A DNA stretch of 64,000 nucleotides from Gallaecimonas mangrovi (GTDB taxonomy: Bacteria > Pseudomonadota > Gammaproteobacteria > Enterobacterales > Gallaecimonadaceae): positions 1,619,501-1,683,500 of the forward strand of contig NZ_CP031416.1 of assembly GCF_003367375.1 (NCBI RefSeq), written 5' to 3'. The notes under the pieces were generated by a model. That model worked only from the letters and a program-made list of their open reading frames with translations. It did no database searches and was not told the origin of the DNA. Positions 8,308 through 16,427 of this stretch are shown here, piece by piece. A program made the position numbers and the translations under genes. The first letter of the stretch is position 1, and the number at the start of each line of letters is the position of its first letter.

Positions 8308-9932
8308 TACTTCACCCTCCGAGCCTTGGCAAAACTAATGGCCCCGTAGGCGCGCAGGCGCACCCCTTCAATGTTGCTGCGGGTTGCCAAAAAGCGCAGG
8401 CCATGGGCAATAGGAACAACCGGCATGGCGTCATGGAGGTATTGCTGGGCCTTAATGTAATAGGCTTTGCGTTTATCGCGGTCGGTGGTCAGCAGTGCCT
8501 TGGCCAAAATGGCGTCAAAGTCTGGGTCGCACCAGTTGGCCCTGTTGTTACCGCTGGCTAAGGCCGCGCAGGTTAAGGTTGGGCTGAAAAAGTTATCGGG
8601 GTCGGTGTTGTCGGCTGACCAGCCAATCAGCACCGAGTCATGCTCGCCACGGGCTAGGCGGCGGCGAAAGGTGTTCCAGTCATAGGTAATGATGCGCACT
8701 TTGACGTTGATCGCCGCTAAGTCCGACTGAATCAGTTCGGCCATTTTGCGGGCATTGGGATTGTAAGAGCGTGATACCGGCATCGCCCAAACATCGAGGT
8801 TAAAACCGTGCTCAAGGCCGGCGTCAGCTAATAGCTCCCGCGCCTTTTTAAGGTTTTGGGTCATTGGCGGCAGCGAGCTGTCGTAAGCCCAAGAGCTTTG
8901 TGGCAGCAACGAATTGGCTGGCGAGCCGGTGCCGTAATACACCGCCTGCATCATGGTTTTTTGGTCAATGGCCAGCGCCAAGGCATGGCGCACTTTCGGG
9001 TCGTTCAGCGGTGGGCGCTCGGTATTTAATGCCCAAAAGCCGACGTTAAGGCCGGGTTCGGACTGCAATTTAAGGTTTTTATTTTTCTTTATTTCACTGA
9101 GCTCTGAGGCCAGCGGCAGCGCCATAACATCACATTCGCCGGTTACCAATTTCGCCAGGCGCCGCGAGCTTCGCTTGGTGATATCAAAAATCAGCGGGTT
9201 AACGTCTACCGGCCCATCCCAATAATCGGGGTTGGCCTTGAAGCGAATAAAACTGTCTTTGCGGTAGCCTTCAAAGATAAAGGGACCAGTTCCCACCGGT
9301 TGGGTGTCGATGCGCTCTGGCACCCCTTGTGCCAGCAATTGGTTGGCATACTCGGCCGACAGTATTACCGCGTAGTCGGTGGCGATATTAGATAAAAATG
9401 AGGCGTCGGGGCGGTTTAGTACAAAGGTGACTTGGTAGTCGTTGTCTTTGATGATGTCATGCAGCAAAGAGCCCATGCCGATGGCATCAAAAAACGGGTA
9501 GTCGCCACCAGAGACATTATGAAAGGGGTTATTAACGTCCCACTGGCGGCGAAAGCTAAACAGCACATCGTCGGCATCGAAATCACGGCTGGGTTTGAAA
9601 TAATCGGTGGTTTGGAAATGCACGCCGCGGCGCAACACAAAGGTATAGCGCAAGCCGTCGCTGCTCATATGCCAGCTTTTAGCCAGCCGCGGGATCACAT
9701 CGCCGGTTTTCGGGTCGATATCAATCAACCGATTGTATAGCTGGTTGGCGGTTGCATCGGCGGTAGTGCCGGACGTACCGAGCTGCGGGTTAAAGGTTTC
9801 TGGGTTGCCTTCTGAGCAATACACCAGCCCCTGTTGTACCAGGCTCTTATGATTGTCGGAACACGCACAAAGCAACAAGCTCAGCATGCCCAACACCAAG
9901 ACGCGATTAGCCAGCATAACCGATGCCGTCAT
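8307..9932 (-). CDS. sapA: peptide ABC transporter substrate-binding lipoprotein SapA
   Basis: A 541-residue extracytoplasmic solute-binding protein of family 5. The N-terminus is a signal peptide ending in a lipobox (LSLLLCAC), so this form looks membrane-anchored. Family landmarks are the early VYCSEGNPETFNPQ and ATANQLYNRLI, then LAKSWHMSSDGLRYTF, and GWSADNTDPDNFFSP near the C-terminus. First gene of sapABCDF, 86 bases downstream of pspF on the same strand. Internal ATG at 9917 is an alternative start; no strong ribosome site decides. Confidence 0.9.
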   Translation of the reverse strand: MTASVMLANRVLVLGMLSLLLCACSDNHKSLVQQGLVYCSEGNPETFNPQLGTSGTTADATANQLYNRLIDIDPKTGDVIPRLAKSWHMSSDGLRYTFVLRRGVHFQTTDYFKPSRDFDADDVLFSFRRQWDVNNPFHNVSGGDYPFFDAIGMGSLLHDIIKDNDYQVTFVLNRPDASFLSNIATDYAVILSAEYANQLLAQGVPERIDTQPVGTGPFIFEGYRKDSFIRFKANPDYWDGPVDVNPLIFDITKRSSRRLAKLVTGECDVMALPLASELSEIKKNKNLKLQSEPGLNVGFWALNTERPPLNDPKVRHALALAIDQKTMMQAVYYGTGSPANSLLPQSSWAYDSSLPPMTQNLKKARELLADAGLEHGFNLDVWAMPVSRSYNPNARKMAELIQSDLAAINVKVRIITYDWNTFRRRLARGEHDSVLIGWSADNTDPDNFFSPTLTCAALASGNNRANWCDPDFDAILAKALLTTDRDKRKAYYIKAQQYLHDAMPVVPIAHGLRFLATRSNIEGVRLRAYGAISFAKARRVK

Positions 9933-10018
9933 TCGATGTTAAAGAACAGGGGGCGAACTCTACCACTGTTCTGGCTGTGCTACCAACCACTGCATCTTTA
10001 CTTGCCGGCGCGCTCATG

Positions 10019-11071
10019 TCAGTTCTCATCCACACCCAATAATTCGTATTTACGCAGTATGCCCCGCAATTGGTGATAGGTCAGCCCTAGGGCGTCGGCA
10101 CTGCGCTTTTGGTTATATTGGTTGGCCTTGAGCGCTTCCGTCAGCACCTGTATCTCAAACTCTTGGGTTACGGTTTTAAAATCAATAGGAAAGCTTAGGT
10201 GCGGCGCTGCGGTGGTGGGTGGTGCTTTGGCCGCGCCTGCTGGCGGTGGCGCCACTTGCCGGTCCAAGGTGCGCACCGCGCCGCTTGGCCGCCAGGGGGA
10301 TTCAAAAGGGTCAAGAATAATGTGGTGTACCGGCAAATCCGGGTTGTTGTGGCGATACACCGACCGTTCCACCACGTTTTTCAGCTCCCGCACATTGCCG
10401 GGCCAAGCATAGTCCAGCAGCAGTTGCTGGGCCTTTTTGGTAAAGCCAGAGAACAGCGGCTGTTCTAACTGGCGAGCCATATTAATGGCGAAGTGTTCGG
10501 CTAACAGTAAAATGTCGTCTCGGCGCTCGCGAAGTGGCGGCAGGGTAATAACATCAAAAGCCAAACGGTCTAGTAAATCGGCCCGAAAAGCACCTTGCTC
10601 GGCAAGGCTGGGCAGGTCTTCGTTAGTGGCGCAGACCAGGCGCACATCCGATTTCAGGGTTTGGCTGCCGCCAACGCGCTCGTACTCGCCATATTCAATG
10701 ACCCGCAGCAGCTTTTCTTGGATAAGGCCGGAGGTGTTAGCCAGCTCGTCCAAAAACAAGGTGCCACCATCGGCACGTTCAAAGCGGCCACTATGGCGCT
10801 TACCGGCGCCGGTAAAGGCGCCCGCTTCATAACCAAACAGCTCTGACTCCAACAGGTTTTCGTTCAAGGCTGCGCAGTTGAGCTTTAAGTAGCTTTGGTC
10901 CCAACGGCTAGACAAAAAGTGCAGCCGTTCGGCAATCAGTTCCTTACCGGTGCCCCTTTCCCCTATGATAAGCACCGGCTTATGTAGCGGTGCGGCCCGA
11001 GACACTTGCTCCATTACTTCAAGAAAGCTGTTGGCCTGGCCGAGCAGGTTGTCGTGTTTTCTGGTCGCCAT
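10019..11071 (-). CDS. pspF: phage shock protein operon transcriptional activator PspF
   Basis: A 350-residue sigma-54 enhancer-binding AAA+ ATPase with no receiver domain. It shows Walker A GERGTGKE, the sigma-54 contact loop GAFTGA, Walker B GTLFLDELA, the arginine-finger region FRADLLDRLAFDV, and a C-terminal Fis-type helix-turn-helix (NQKRSADALGLTYHQLRGIL). The start MATRKHDNLLGQANSFLE at 11071 matches known PspF N-termini; the 18-codon upstream extension does not. A Pro/Ala-rich linker before the DNA-binding domain is longer than in E. coli. Divergent from pspABC, which it should activate; PspA normally inhibits it. Confidence 0.93.
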   Translation of the reverse strand: MATRKHDNLLGQANSFLEVMEQVSRAAPLHKPVLIIGERGTGKELIAERLHFLSSRWDQSYLKLNCAALNENLLESELFGYEAGAFTGAGKRHSGRFERADGGTLFLDELANTSGLIQEKLLRVIEYGEYERVGGSQTLKSDVRLVCATNEDLPSLAEQGAFRADLLDRLAFDVITLPPLRERRDDILLLAEHFAINMARQLEQPLFSGFTKKAQQLLLDYAWPGNVRELKNVVERSVYRHNNPDLPVHHIILDPFESPWRPSGAVRTLDRQVAPPPAGAAKAPPTTAAPHLSFPIDFKTVTQEFEIQVLTEALKANQYNQKRSADALGLTYHQLRGILRKYELLGVDEN

Positions 11072-11180
11072 GGTGGTCAATTTCGCCAAATAGTGGTTGA
11101 ACTTATGATAAGCCAATTTGTGCAACGAAATTCAAACATAATTTTCTATTAAAATTCAGTGTGTTATATTTTTTGGCAAA

Positions 11181-11197
11181 CTGGCACGCATTTCGGA
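11181..11197 (+). promoter_or_regulatory. candidate sigma-54 promoter of pspABC
   Basis: CTGGCACG at 11181-11188 is a perfect -24 element. The -12 element is poor (TTTCGGA where TTGC is expected); the E. coli pspA -12 is also non-consensus. It lies about 45 bases before pspA and opposite pspF, where a PspF-dependent promoter is expected. Confidence 0.55.
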
Positions 11198-11242
11198 TAG
11201 GGAAGAGCAAGGAACTTTCTTATCTCAGACGAGGAATATGAA

Positions 11243-11908
11243 ATGGGTATTTTCTCTCGCTTCACAGATATCGTGAATGCCAACCTGAATGCCTTGCTGG
11301 ACAAGGCTGAAGACCCGGAAAAAATGGTGCGCCTGATCATTCAGGAAATGGAAGACACCCTGGTTGAAGTGCGTTCTTTGTCTGCCAAGGCGCTGGCCGA
11401 GCGCAAAGATTTAGAGCGTCGCATTGCCAAGCTGGCCGAAAAAGCTAACGACTGGCAGGCCAAAGCCGAGCTGGCGCTCAGCAAAGACCGTGAAGACTTA
11501 GCCAAGGGCGCACTGATTGAAAAGGGCCGGGCTGAAGAAGCCATGACCACCTTGCAGAGCGAGCTTATCCATGTCGAAGAGTCTATCGCCAAGCTGAGCG
11601 AAGAAATTGGCCAGCTCAACGAAAAGCTCACCGATGCCCGCAGCCGCCAAAAAGCCATTGTGCTGCGCAAGCAATCGGCGCAAACCCGCCTGGATGTGCG
11701 CAAGCGTTTTGACGGTGCCAAGGTGGAAGACACCATGGCCAAGTTTGACCAGTACGAGCGCCGCATTGACGATATCGAAGCCCAGGTCGAAGCTTATGAC
11801 TTAGGTAAAGGTAAATCACTGGACGCCGAATTTGCTGCCCTGGCCGCCGATGAAAAGGTCAACCAGGAACTGGACGCCCTTAAAGCCAAGATGGCTAAGA
11901 AAAAATAA
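11243..11908 (+). CDS. pspA: phage shock protein PspA (IM30 family)
   Basis: A 221-residue coiled-coil membrane-remodelling protein starting MGIFSRFTDIVNANLNALLD, the amphipathic helix that binds stressed inner membrane. The next ~190 residues are almost entirely heptad-rich coiled coil. PspA protects membrane integrity and binds PspF to keep the operon off. AGGA lies shortly upstream of the ATG. First gene of pspABC. Confidence 0.96.
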   Translation: MGIFSRFTDIVNANLNALLDKAEDPEKMVRLIIQEMEDTLVEVRSLSAKALAERKDLERRIAKLAEKANDWQAKAELALSKDREDLAKGALIEKGRAEEAMTTLQSELIHVEESIAKLSEEIGQLNEKLTDARSRQKAIVLRKQSAQTRLDVRKRFDGAKVEDTMAKFDQYERRIDDIEAQVEAYDLGKGKSLDAEFAALAADEKVNQELDALKAKMAKKK

Positions 11909-11920
11909 CAGGAGTGAATA

Positions 11921-12157
11921 ATGGAGGACGTGCTGCAGTTGCTCATAGCCCCCATCATCATTTTCATGGTGATAGTGGCGCCAATATGGCTCGTCCTGCA
12001 CTATCGCAGCAAACGCCAGGTAGGGCAGGGCTTGAGCGAAACGGAAAGGGCGCAATTAATGGCGCTGTCGCAAACCGCTGAAAAAATGGCAGACCGTATT
12101 GCCACCCTTGAGCGGCTCTTGGACGAAGAAAGCCCCCAGTGGCGCAATAAAGCGTGA
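11921..12157 (+). CDS. pspB: phage shock protein PspB
   Basis: A 78-residue inner-membrane protein with one N-terminal transmembrane helix (IAPIIIFMVIVAPIWLVLHY) followed by a leucine-zipper-like cytoplasmic helix (AEKMADRIATLERLLDEE). It works with PspC to sense envelope stress and release PspA from PspF. AGGAG lies six bases before the ATG; 12 bases separate it from pspA. Confidence 0.93.
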   Translation: MEDVLQLLIAPIIIFMVIVAPIWLVLHYRSKRQVGQGLSETERAQLMALSQTAEKMADRIATLERLLDEESPQWRNKA

Positions 12158-12174
12158 TAGGCAGGAGAAGCACC

Positions 12175-12555
12175 ATGAATAACGGTTCCCGCACCTTGTA
12201 TCGTTATCCCGACGAGGCCCGCTTTGGCGGCGTTTGTGCCGGTATTGCTCACTACTTTAACCTAGAAACCTGGCTGGTACGGGTGTTGGTGGTAGCAGGT
12301 GTTATTTTGTCGGGTTCGTTCTTTTTCGTCGCTTACTTTGCGCTGTGGTTTATTTTGGAAAAGGCTCCGGTTAAAGCCAGCAGTGAAAAACCGGTGCAGC
12401 TGAAAAACCAAGTTTGGCAAGCCGGCGAGCCGCCGCGCCAGGCGGTAAAAGATCTGAATGAACAGTTCTCTCGGCTTGAAAAAAGGCTGCGAAGCTTGGA
12501 AAGTCATGTAACGTCCACGGAATTTCAGCTTAACCGGCAAATTAGCCGTCTCTAA
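12175..12555 (+). CDS. pspC: phage shock protein PspC
   Basis: A 126-residue PspC-domain protein: an N-terminal amphipathic part (YRYPDEARFGGVCAGIAHYF), one long membrane helix (VLVVAGVILSGSFFFVAYFALWF) and a C-terminal coiled coil (DLNEQFSRLEKRLRSLE). AGGAGAAG precedes the ATG at 12175; a GTG at 12154 overlapping pspB is less likely. No pspD or pspE follows. Confidence 0.92.
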   Translation: MNNGSRTLYRYPDEARFGGVCAGIAHYFNLETWLVRVLVVAGVILSGSFFFVAYFALWFILEKAPVKASSEKPVQLKNQVWQAGEPPRQAVKDLNEQFSRLEKRLRSLESHVTSTEFQLNRQISRL

Positions 12556-12573
12556 GCTGACAGCAAATAGCGA

Positions 12574-12597
12574 AAGGCGCCTGTGGGCGCCTTCTTG
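12574..12597 (+). terminator. hairpin after pspC
   Basis: AAGGCGCC (12574-12581), loop TGTG, GGCGCCTT (12586-12593), then CTTCTTGTT. The T tract is interrupted, so read-through into ycjX is possible. Confidence 0.6.
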
Positions 12598-12611
12598 TTA
12601 TGGGAATAGCA

Positions 12612-13997
12612 ATGCACGGCAGCGATACACTCAAACAATTGGCCAGAACCGCCACCGACACCCTCAAAAGAGGCCTTAACCAACATGTAAGGCTGGCGGT
12701 TACCGGCTTGTCGCAGGCGGGCAAAACCGCCTTTATTACCTCGCTTACCGACCAACTACTCCATGGCAGCCCTCGGCACTTGCCGTTTTTCCCGGTTCAG
12801 GCCGAAGGGCGTTTTCTCGGCGCCAGGGAGGTGCCACAGCCGCACCCGTTACTGCCGCGCTTTCGTTACCGGGAAAACCTCGCATCGCTGAAAGCCGAAC
12901 CACCGCAATGGGGGCCGTCAACCGCTGGCATCAGTGAGCTGCGGCTGCACCTTAAATACAAACCCGACAGCGGTTTGCGCGGCTTTTTCGGGGAGCCGGT
13001 GACGTTGGTGCTGGATATTGTTGATTACCCCGGTGAATGGCTGCTGGATTTAGCGCTGCTTGAAACCGATTACGCCAGCTGGAGCGCGCAGCAGCGCCAA
13101 TTACTTAGCCAGGCACCGCGGGCGGCCCTGGCCGGTAACTGGTGTGTCGATGCCGAGCTTTTTTGCCAGCAAGGCGCCTTAGATGCGGTGCAAACCGAGC
13201 AACTGGCAGAGCGTTACGCCGGTTTACTTAGTGATTTTCGACAGCAGCTTGGCCTTTATTACCTGCAACCGGGCCGCTTTTTATTACCCGGCGAATTAAA
13301 AGGGGCGCCGGTGCTGGCCTTTTTCCCCTGGCTGACCGAAGGCGGTGAAGACACGGCGCTTTTTAAGCATCTTGAGAAGGTCTTTGAGCAATATAAAAGC
13401 GAGGTGGTAAAGCGCTTTTATAAAAATCATTTTGCCAATATTGACCGGCAAGTGGTGTTGGTTGACACCTTGGCGGCGCTTAACCATTCCCGCGCGGCGT
13501 TTTTAGATTTGCAGCTAGCCCTTACCGATATTCTGAAAAGTTTTCAGTACGGCAAAAGCAGTTTGTTGTCGCGGCTTTTTTCGCCGCAAGTCGATAAGGT
13601 GCTCTTTGCCGCGACCCAAGCCGACCGTTTAACCCCTGACCAGCGCCCGGCGCTATCAAGCCTGCTTAGTGAGCTGATTAGCCCGGCGCTGGAACCCATG
13701 CGTTATGCCGGCATTGACGTGGGGGTTGAAACCCTGGCCGCGGTTTGTACTACCCAGGCCGGTAGCGGCCAGCTAGATGGGGAGAACTTGCCTTGCCTGA
13801 AGGGCCGTCTTGACGACGGCCGGCAAGTTACCTTGTTCCCAGGCGATGTGCCATCGTCGCTGCCGCCCTCAACCTTTTGGCAGCAACAAGGTTTTGCCTT
13901 CCCGGCATTTGCGCCGCCCCTTGGCCTTAACTCGCCACTGCCCCACCTGCGCATGGATAAAACCCTGGCCTTTGTTCTTGGAGACAAACTCAAATGA
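12612..13997 (+). CDS. ycjX: YcjX family P-loop ATPase/GTPase-like stress protein
   Basis: About 461 residues of the YcjX (DUF463) family. The nucleotide-binding loop is GLSQAGKTAF near residue 36, and FGEPVTLVLDIVDYPGEWLLDL is the Walker-B/switch-like region. The exact role is unknown; in enterobacteria it belongs to the psp regulon. ATG at 12612 is preferred because GGGA sits just upstream; ATG 12600 lies within the terminator tail. The stop overlaps the start of ycjF by 4 bases, so the two are coupled. Confidence 0.9.
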   Translation: MHGSDTLKQLARTATDTLKRGLNQHVRLAVTGLSQAGKTAFITSLTDQLLHGSPRHLPFFPVQAEGRFLGAREVPQPHPLLPRFRYRENLASLKAEPPQWGPSTAGISELRLHLKYKPDSGLRGFFGEPVTLVLDIVDYPGEWLLDLALLETDYASWSAQQRQLLSQAPRAALAGNWCVDAELFCQQGALDAVQTEQLAERYAGLLSDFRQQLGLYYLQPGRFLLPGELKGAPVLAFFPWLTEGGEDTALFKHLEKVFEQYKSEVVKRFYKNHFANIDRQVVLVDTLAALNHSRAAFLDLQLALTDILKSFQYGKSSLLSRLFSPQVDKVLFAATQADRLTPDQRPALSSLLSELISPALEPMRYAGIDVGVETLAAVCTTQAGSGQLDGENLPCLKGRLDDGRQVTLFPGDVPSSLPPSTFWQQQGFAFPAFAPPLGLNSPLPHLRMDKTLAFVLGDKLK

Positions 13998-15025
13998 CCT
14001 TAAGACTCAGTCGTTTAGTTGAAGACAATCCAGAGCCGATATCCCTGCGTCTGGCCGCTGAAATTGCCGAGGATGATTTTGTGCCAGACCGCGAAGGCGA
14101 ACCCGAGCAGCAAGTCAGCCAGGCGCTAAGTGGCAAGCGCCGCCCCTGGCTGGTGTGGGGGCTTATCTTTTTGCTGCTGGGCGCCATTGGCCAAACTGGG
14201 CTTTGGCTCTATGAGCTTTGGCAAACGCTGCCGGTACTGGCGGTATTGTTTACCCTGGCCACGGTGCTGTTGGGCGCCGGGGCATTAAGGGCGCTTTTTC
14301 GTGAGTGGCTGGCGTTAAGACGCCTTAAAAGACTCGAGCGCGATAGTGCCAGGGCCGCCAACGCCGACACCGGTGACAAAGCGCTAACGGTACTTGAGCA
14401 CAGCATGAAACTGCGGGGCCTTCATAACAGTGCCGCCATGGTGCAGTTTTTAAGCGAAGTGGGCAGCCACGACAGTGGTGAAGAGGTGCAAGGGCGCTTT
14501 CGTCAGCGGGTGCTTAGCGAACTGGACGACAAGGCGCAGGTGCTGGTGCGCCGTTATGCCTTGGAAGCGACCGTGATGGTGGCCGTTAGTCCTTTGGCGC
14601 TCACCGACATGGCCATCATTGCCTGGCGTAACCTGCGGCTTATCCGTGAGGTGGCCAAGGTCTACGGCTTGCAATTGGGGTATTGGAGCCGGGTGCGGTT
14701 AGTGCGGCAAGTGTTTATTAACCTGATTTATGCCGGTGCCTCAGAGCTGGTGGTGGATATTGGTATGAGCACCTTCGGTGCCGACTTATTAGGTAAACTT
14801 TCCGGCCGGGCAGCGCAAGGGTTAGGGGCTGGGTTACTCACGGCACGCCTTGGCTGGCAAGCCATGCGCCTTAGCCGCCCGCTGCCGATGGACGCGCACG
14901 AAAATAAGCGCCTTGGCAAAGCCCGCGCCCGTTTGTTGGTGGATATGGGCAAAGACTTGATGAAGCTACCGGGCATGGTGCTGGGCCGTAAAAAGGCCTC
15001 GGTGGTGGTGGAAGACGATGCTTAA
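13994..15025 (+). CDS. ycjF: YcjF family (DUF697) inner-membrane protein
   Basis: 343 residues. There is an acidic N-terminal cytoplasmic part, two membrane helices around residues 53-95 (LVWGLIFLLLGAIGQTGLWL, then LPVLAVLFTLATVLLGAG), a basic connector and a DUF697 domain (VRRYALEATVMVAVSPLALTDMAI). Function not defined; always partnered with YcjX. ATGA overlap with ycjX. Confidence 0.9.
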   Translation: MTLRLSRLVEDNPEPISLRLAAEIAEDDFVPDREGEPEQQVSQALSGKRRPWLVWGLIFLLLGAIGQTGLWLYELWQTLPVLAVLFTLATVLLGAGALRALFREWLALRRLKRLERDSARAANADTGDKALTVLEHSMKLRGLHNSAAMVQFLSEVGSHDSGEEVQGRFRQRVLSELDDKAQVLVRRYALEATVMVAVSPLALTDMAIIAWRNLRLIREVAKVYGLQLGYWSRVRLVRQVFINLIYAGASELVVDIGMSTFGADLLGKLSGRAAQGLGAGLLTARLGWQAMRLSRPLPMDAHENKRLGKARARLLVDMGKDLMKLPGMVLGRKKASVVVEDDA

Positions 15026-15067
15026 TAGCGGTTTTAGGTTGAATAAAATCAATTTGTTAAGCTCTTT

Positions 15068-15085
15068 TGTAATCATTTTTTTACG
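15068..15085. promoter_or_regulatory. TyrR box upstream of phhA
   Basis: TGTAAT-N6-TTTACG differs from the TyrR consensus TGTAAA-N6-TTTACA at two positions. It lies ~90 bases before phhA, in the position of an activator site, and tyrR is encoded just downstream. Confidence 0.65.
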
Positions 15086-15176
15086 GCTGTAAATAAAGCC
15101 ATCCATCGTGGAGTGCTTTGTAGCCTGGCCGTCACTCAGTACAGTCAAGTTAGGTTTGCAACTAGCAGCACTGACT

Positions 15177-15977
15177 ATGACAAAAGGCACCAGCTACCAA
15201 TCGAAAATGCCAGGGCCTGATGGGGTTATCCATTACACGGTCGAAGAAAATGCCATTTGGCAAACATTGGTTGAGCGCCAGTTGGCCTGTATTGAAGGCC
15301 GCGCCTGCCAGGAATACCTCGACGGTTTAGCACTGTTAAATTTGCCTACACAGCGGGTACCGCAGCTTAGCGAAATTAACGCAGTGCTGGCCGACACCAC
15401 TGGTTGGCAAGTGGCCCAGGTGCCAGCGCTCATTCCCTTCGATGAATTTTTTGCACTGCTGGCCAGTAAGCGCTTTCCGGTGGCCACCTTTATTCGCCGC
15501 CGTGAAGAACTCGATTACCTGCAAGAGCCGGATATTTTTCACGAGATCTTTGGCCATTGCCCGCTACTGACCAACCCCGATTTTGCCCACTTTACCCACC
15601 TTTACGGCCAGCTGGGCCTTAATGCCAGCAAAGAAGCGCGGGTGTATCTGGCCCGGCTTTATTGGTTTACCGTGGAATTTGGTTTGGTCAATACCAACAA
15701 GGGGCTGCGCATTTATGGCGGCGGCATTTTATCGTCGCCCGGAGAAACCCATTATGCGTTGAGTTCAAGCAAAGCTGAGCGCAAACCCTTTGCTGCATTA
15801 GATGCGCTGCGCACCCCTTATCGCATCGACATCATGCAGCCGGTCTATTATGTGCTTGATAACGTTGCCCAGCTTTTTGATGTTGCCCAGCAGGACATCC
15901 TGGCTTTGGTGGATACTGCCAAAGCGCTGGGGCTCTATGAACCCAAATTCCAACCAAAACAAAAACAGGCCAGTTAA
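15177..15977 (+). CDS. phhA: phenylalanine 4-monooxygenase
   Basis: About 266 residues of the short bacterial, tetrahydropterin-dependent, non-haem iron hydroxylase that makes tyrosine from phenylalanine. The iron facial triad is visible: both His in [11 protein letters not shown] and the Glu in WFTVEFGL. The conserved pterin/substrate motifs [15 protein letters not shown] and [10 protein letters not shown] are present. The start [16 protein letters not shown] at 15177 matches bacterial PhhA better than an upstream ATG at 15108. It is followed 10 bases later by phhB, then tyrR, with a TyrR box upstream. Confidence 0.94.
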   Translation: MTKGTSYQSKMPGPDGVIHYTVEENAIWQTLVERQLACIEGRACQEYLDGLALLNLPTQRVPQLSEINAVLADTTGWQVAQVPALIPFDEFFALLASKRFPVATFIRRREELDYLQEPDIFHEIFGHCPLLTNPDFAHFTHLYGQLGLNASKEARVYLARLYWFTVEFGLVNTNKGLRIYGGGILSSPGETHYALSSSKAERKPFAALDALRTPYRIDIMQPVYYVLDNVAQLFDVAQQDILALVDTAKALGLYEPKFQPKQKQAS

Positions 15978-15987
15978 GGAGAATGAT

Positions 15988-16320
15988 GTGACACTTGCCA
16001 GCCAAGAATGTGAAGCCTGCAAGGCCGGTGCTCCCAAGGTTAGCGATGACGAGTTAAACGCTTTTATGAAACAGCTGCCGGACTGGACACCGGTTGCCCG
16101 CGACGGCGTCTTGCAACTGGAACGGGTTTTTAAGTTTAAAAACTTCAAACAAGCCTGGGCCTTTGGCAACAAAGTGGCCGAACTTGCCGAAGCCGAGTTT
16201 CATCACCCCGGCATTTTAATGGAATGGGGACAGGTGACCGTCACCTGGTGGACCCATGCTATTGGCGGTTTGCACAAGAACGATTTCGTTATGGCCGCCA
16301 AAACCGACACCTTGTTGTAA
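15988..16320 (+). CDS. phhB: pterin-4a-carbinolamine dehydratase
   Basis: A 110-residue PCD/DCoH protein that recycles the pterin cofactor of PhhA. It starts at GTG 15988 with a strong AAGGAGA site five bases upstream. The catalytic region is [22 protein letters not shown], holding the His-His pair and Trp typical of the family. Near-adjacent to phhA, as in Pseudomonas. Confidence 0.93.
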   Translation: MTLASQECEACKAGAPKVSDDELNAFMKQLPDWTPVARDGVLQLERVFKFKNFKQAWAFGNKVAELAEAEFHHPGILMEWGQVTVTWWTHAIGGLHKNDFVMAAKTDTLL

Positions 16321-16345
16321 AACGCCAGCGAACACACAAAAAAAC

Positions 16346-16373
16346 AATGCCGCCCTTGGGCGGCATTTTCTTT
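16346..16373 (+). terminator. terminator of phhAB
   Basis: AATGCCGCCC (16346-16355), TT, GGGCGGCATT (16358-16367), then TTCTTT. Separates phhAB from tyrR. Confidence 0.8.
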
Positions 16374-16427
16374 ATACGCCAGGGCGTTATATCATCACCG
16401 TCCTTGGAAAAGCCCTTTGTGAGCACC

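Noticed and set aside
11173-11190. A second sigma-54 promoter using TTGGCA at 11173
   Set aside because: The GG-to-GC spacing is one base too long and the -12 half is not better than the chosen site.
12598-12611. pspD or pspE between pspC and ycjX
   Set aside because: Only a terminator hairpin and 14 bases lie there; no reading frame fits.
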